DNA of 46,123 nt from Chitinophagaceae bacterium (GTDB lineage Bacteria > Bacteroidota > Bacteroidia > Chitinophagales > Chitinophagaceae), in the NCBI GenBank assembly GCA_009996675.1, contig JAACZQ010000010.1, positions 1 through 46,123 on the forward strand, written 5' to 3'. A model generated the notes under the pieces. The model saw only the letters and a list, made by a program, of their open reading frames with translations, was not told where the DNA came from and searched no databases. This document shows positions 45,244-46,123 of this stretch, one piece after another. Position 1 is the stretch's first letter, and each line of letters opens with the position of its first letter. The position numbers were made by a program, and so were the translations under genes.

Positions 45244-45259
45244 CTTAACCTGTGTTAAG
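45244..45259 (+). promoter_or_regulatory. Dyad upstream of the small HMA-like gene
   Basis: CTTAAC-CTGT-GTTAAG is a perfect 6-bp dyad seven bases after the copA stop. It lies upstream of a near -7 box (AACCTTTG, 45281-45288). It may be an operator or a weak copA terminator; there is no T-run. Confidence 0.35.
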
Positions 45260-45322
45260 TGAAACTGGCACGGTATTAGCAACCTTTGTAGCACTTATTC
45301 AATTGTAGATAAATTATTCGTT

Positions 45323-45556
45323 ATGGAACTCATCAAATACAGGACCAATATCCGCTCAGAAAAATCCGTTTGCAAGATCGCACCCTACCTCAACCAGGCA
45401 GTTGGTGCCCCCAACTGGCAGATTGATATCAGCAGCAGTGATAGGACCCTGGAGGTATTCTCCCATGGCCGGGTTGATGAGCGTTCGGTGATCAAAGCCA
45501 TTAAAAAAGCCGGTTTTTCCGCCGAAAACATCGACGACTACTATGCGCTTTATTAA
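45323..45556 (+). CDS. Small HMA-like protein with SxxS in place of CxxC
   Basis: This 77-residue protein has the ferredoxin-like pattern of copper chaperones (TNI at the start of the metal loop, then a helix and AIKKAGF at the end). The metal loop that normally reads CxxC is here SEKS (Ser12, Ser15), with a Cys two residues later (Cys17). It should not bind Cu(I) in the standard way. It could be a partner, a decoy or use Cys17 with another ligand. It lies 86 bp downstream of copA with its own promoter-like sequence. Confidence 0.8.
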   Translation: MELIKYRTNIRSEKSVCKIAPYLNQAVGAPNWQIDISSSDRTLEVFSHGRVDERSVIKAIKKAGFSAENIDDYYALY

Positions 45557-45577
45557 CTGGCGCTGATTGAATATTTT

Positions 45578-45600
45578 TACAGGGTACCAATAACCCTGTA
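45578..45600 (+). promoter_or_regulatory. Dyad at the start of the Crp/Fnr gene
   Basis: TACAGGGT-ACCAATA-ACCCTGTA is a perfect 8-bp inverted repeat whose last base is the A of the ATG at 45600. A near -7 element TATTTTTA (45572-45579) lies at its left end. It is in position for autoregulation or for a hairpin that hides the start codon. Confidence 0.5.
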
Positions 45601-46123
45601 TGCCCGCTTACAACCTGATCCTGGCCAATATCGGCAAACACATTCAACTGGATCCCGCTGAAATTGATTTCTTTACCTCGCTGTTGCAATACCGGCAGGT
45701 AGCCAAAAAAGAAATCATTGTTCAGGAGGGATCCATCTGCCGTTACGAGCATTTTGTTATCAGTGGTTGTTTCAAATCTTTTTCAACCGACAATAAAGGA
45801 AATGAACACATACTCCTGTTTGCAGCGGAAGACTGGTGGTGTGGCGATTTGTACAGTTTTCTCACCGGCAAACCAGCCCGCTTTACAACAGCAGCCATAG
45901 AAGATGCAGAGATTTTTATGATACACAAAGAGGATCAGCTGAAACTCTATGAAAAAGTACCCAAATTCGAGCGCTTTTACCGCATTCTTTTTCAGAATGC
46001 ACTGGTAGCACAGTTCAACCGAATCGATCAGAACCTCTCACTTTCCGCCGAAGAAAAATACCTGCAGTTCAGGCAGCAATACCCACATCTCGAACAAAGG
46101 ATTCCACAAAAAGAAATCGCTTC
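45600..46123 (+). CDS. Crp/Fnr family transcription regulator (3' end outside window)
   Basis: The visible 174 residues are an N-terminal cyclic-nucleotide-binding-like beta-roll (about 25-120) with CRYEHFVISGCFKSF and DWWCGDLYSFLTGKPA, and the dimerisation helix (about 125-165). The HTH domain begins at the right edge (RIPQKEIAS). No FNR-type Cys cluster is at the N-terminus, so it is not an iron-sulfur FNR. The ligand is unknown. It starts 43 bp after the HMA-like gene, with a strong dyad over its start. Confidence 0.88.
   Translation, partial: MPAYNLILANIGKHIQLDPAEIDFFTSLLQYRQVAKKEIIVQEGSICRYEHFVISGCFKSFSTDNKGNEHILLFAAEDWWCGDLYSFLTGKPARFTTAAIEDAEIFMIHKEDQLKLYEKVPKFERFYRILFQNALVAQFNRIDQNLSLSAEEKYLQFRQQYPHLEQRIPQKEIA

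Noticed and set aside
1..46123. CRISPR array, insertion sequence, prophage or integron
   Set aside because: No regularly spaced repeats, transposase, integrase or terminal inverted repeats were seen; the genes have an even, chromosomal character.

Overview
The window looks like chromosomal DNA of a Bacteroidota bacterium, most likely Chitinophagaceae or a near relative (family level is inference). The evidence: promoters of the phylum's type (TTTG near -33 and TAnnTTTG near -7) stand directly upstream of many genes; Shine-Dalgarno sequences are largely absent; and the gene content is typical (TonB receptor with a carboxypeptidase-like N-terminal domain, DUF4369-like thioredoxin lipoprotein-type protein, GH3 protein, SulP plus carbonic anhydrase, PaaZ). 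Genes are densely packed on both strands. I saw no tRNA, rRNA, CRISPR array, insertion sequence, prophage or integron.

Layout. 1-2893 (-): a very large multi-PAS sensor cut by the left edge. 3037-5639 (+): nitroreductase, guanylate kinase, an HSDL2-like SDR and a small secreted protein. 5650-8294 (-): lysS, a GNAT acetyltransferase and an RluE/RsuA-type pseudouridine synthase. 8295-8717 is the only gap over 300 bp; it holds two oppositely oriented terminator hairpins and a possible leader or small-RNA unit. 8718-10651: an LpxD-type acyltransferase and an extended SDR. 10691-15343 is a metal-homeostasis block: Fur, SCO1, MerC-like, DtxR/MntR and a TonB receptor, with two recognisable operator-like dyads sitting on promoters. 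15346-21375 (-): cysS, an endonuclease/exonuclease/phosphatase-family protein, a tandem rhomboid pair (one active-looking, one lacking the catalytic serine) and an RlmD/TrmA-type rRNA methyltransferase. 21505-27303: thioredoxin-fold protein, metF, lptB, GH3 and fabG. 27458-30019: a small membrane-anchored protein, a SulP anion transporter and a beta-carbonic anhydrase. 30136-34574: an ABC/HlyD/TolC export trio whose ATPase has degenerate catalytic motifs. 34608-41011: serine hydrolase, AlkA-type glycosylase, enoyl-CoA hydratase, PaaZ, a DinB-like protein and AlkC. 41070-46123: GAF histidine kinase, then a copper block (HMA-AraC regulator, CopA, an HMA-like protein with SxxS instead of CxxC) and the start of a Crp/Fnr regulator.

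How they work together. The 10.7-15.3 kb block couples metal sensing (Fur, DtxR) to metal handling (SCO1, MerC-like, TonB receptor). The 42.4-45.6 kb block couples a probable copper sensor to a Cu(I) exporter. AlkA and AlkC lie about 3.6 kb apart, and both are expected to remove alkylated bases. PaaZ plus an enoyl-CoA hydratase is a fragment of the phenylacetyl-CoA pathway. SulP plus carbonic anhydrase suggests bicarbonate handling. No single wholly new system is obvious. The best candidates for new biology are the degenerate ABC exporter, the active/inactive rhomboid pair, the SxxS metal-domain protein, the attenuator-like region at 8.3-8.5 kb, and several promoter-embedded operators.
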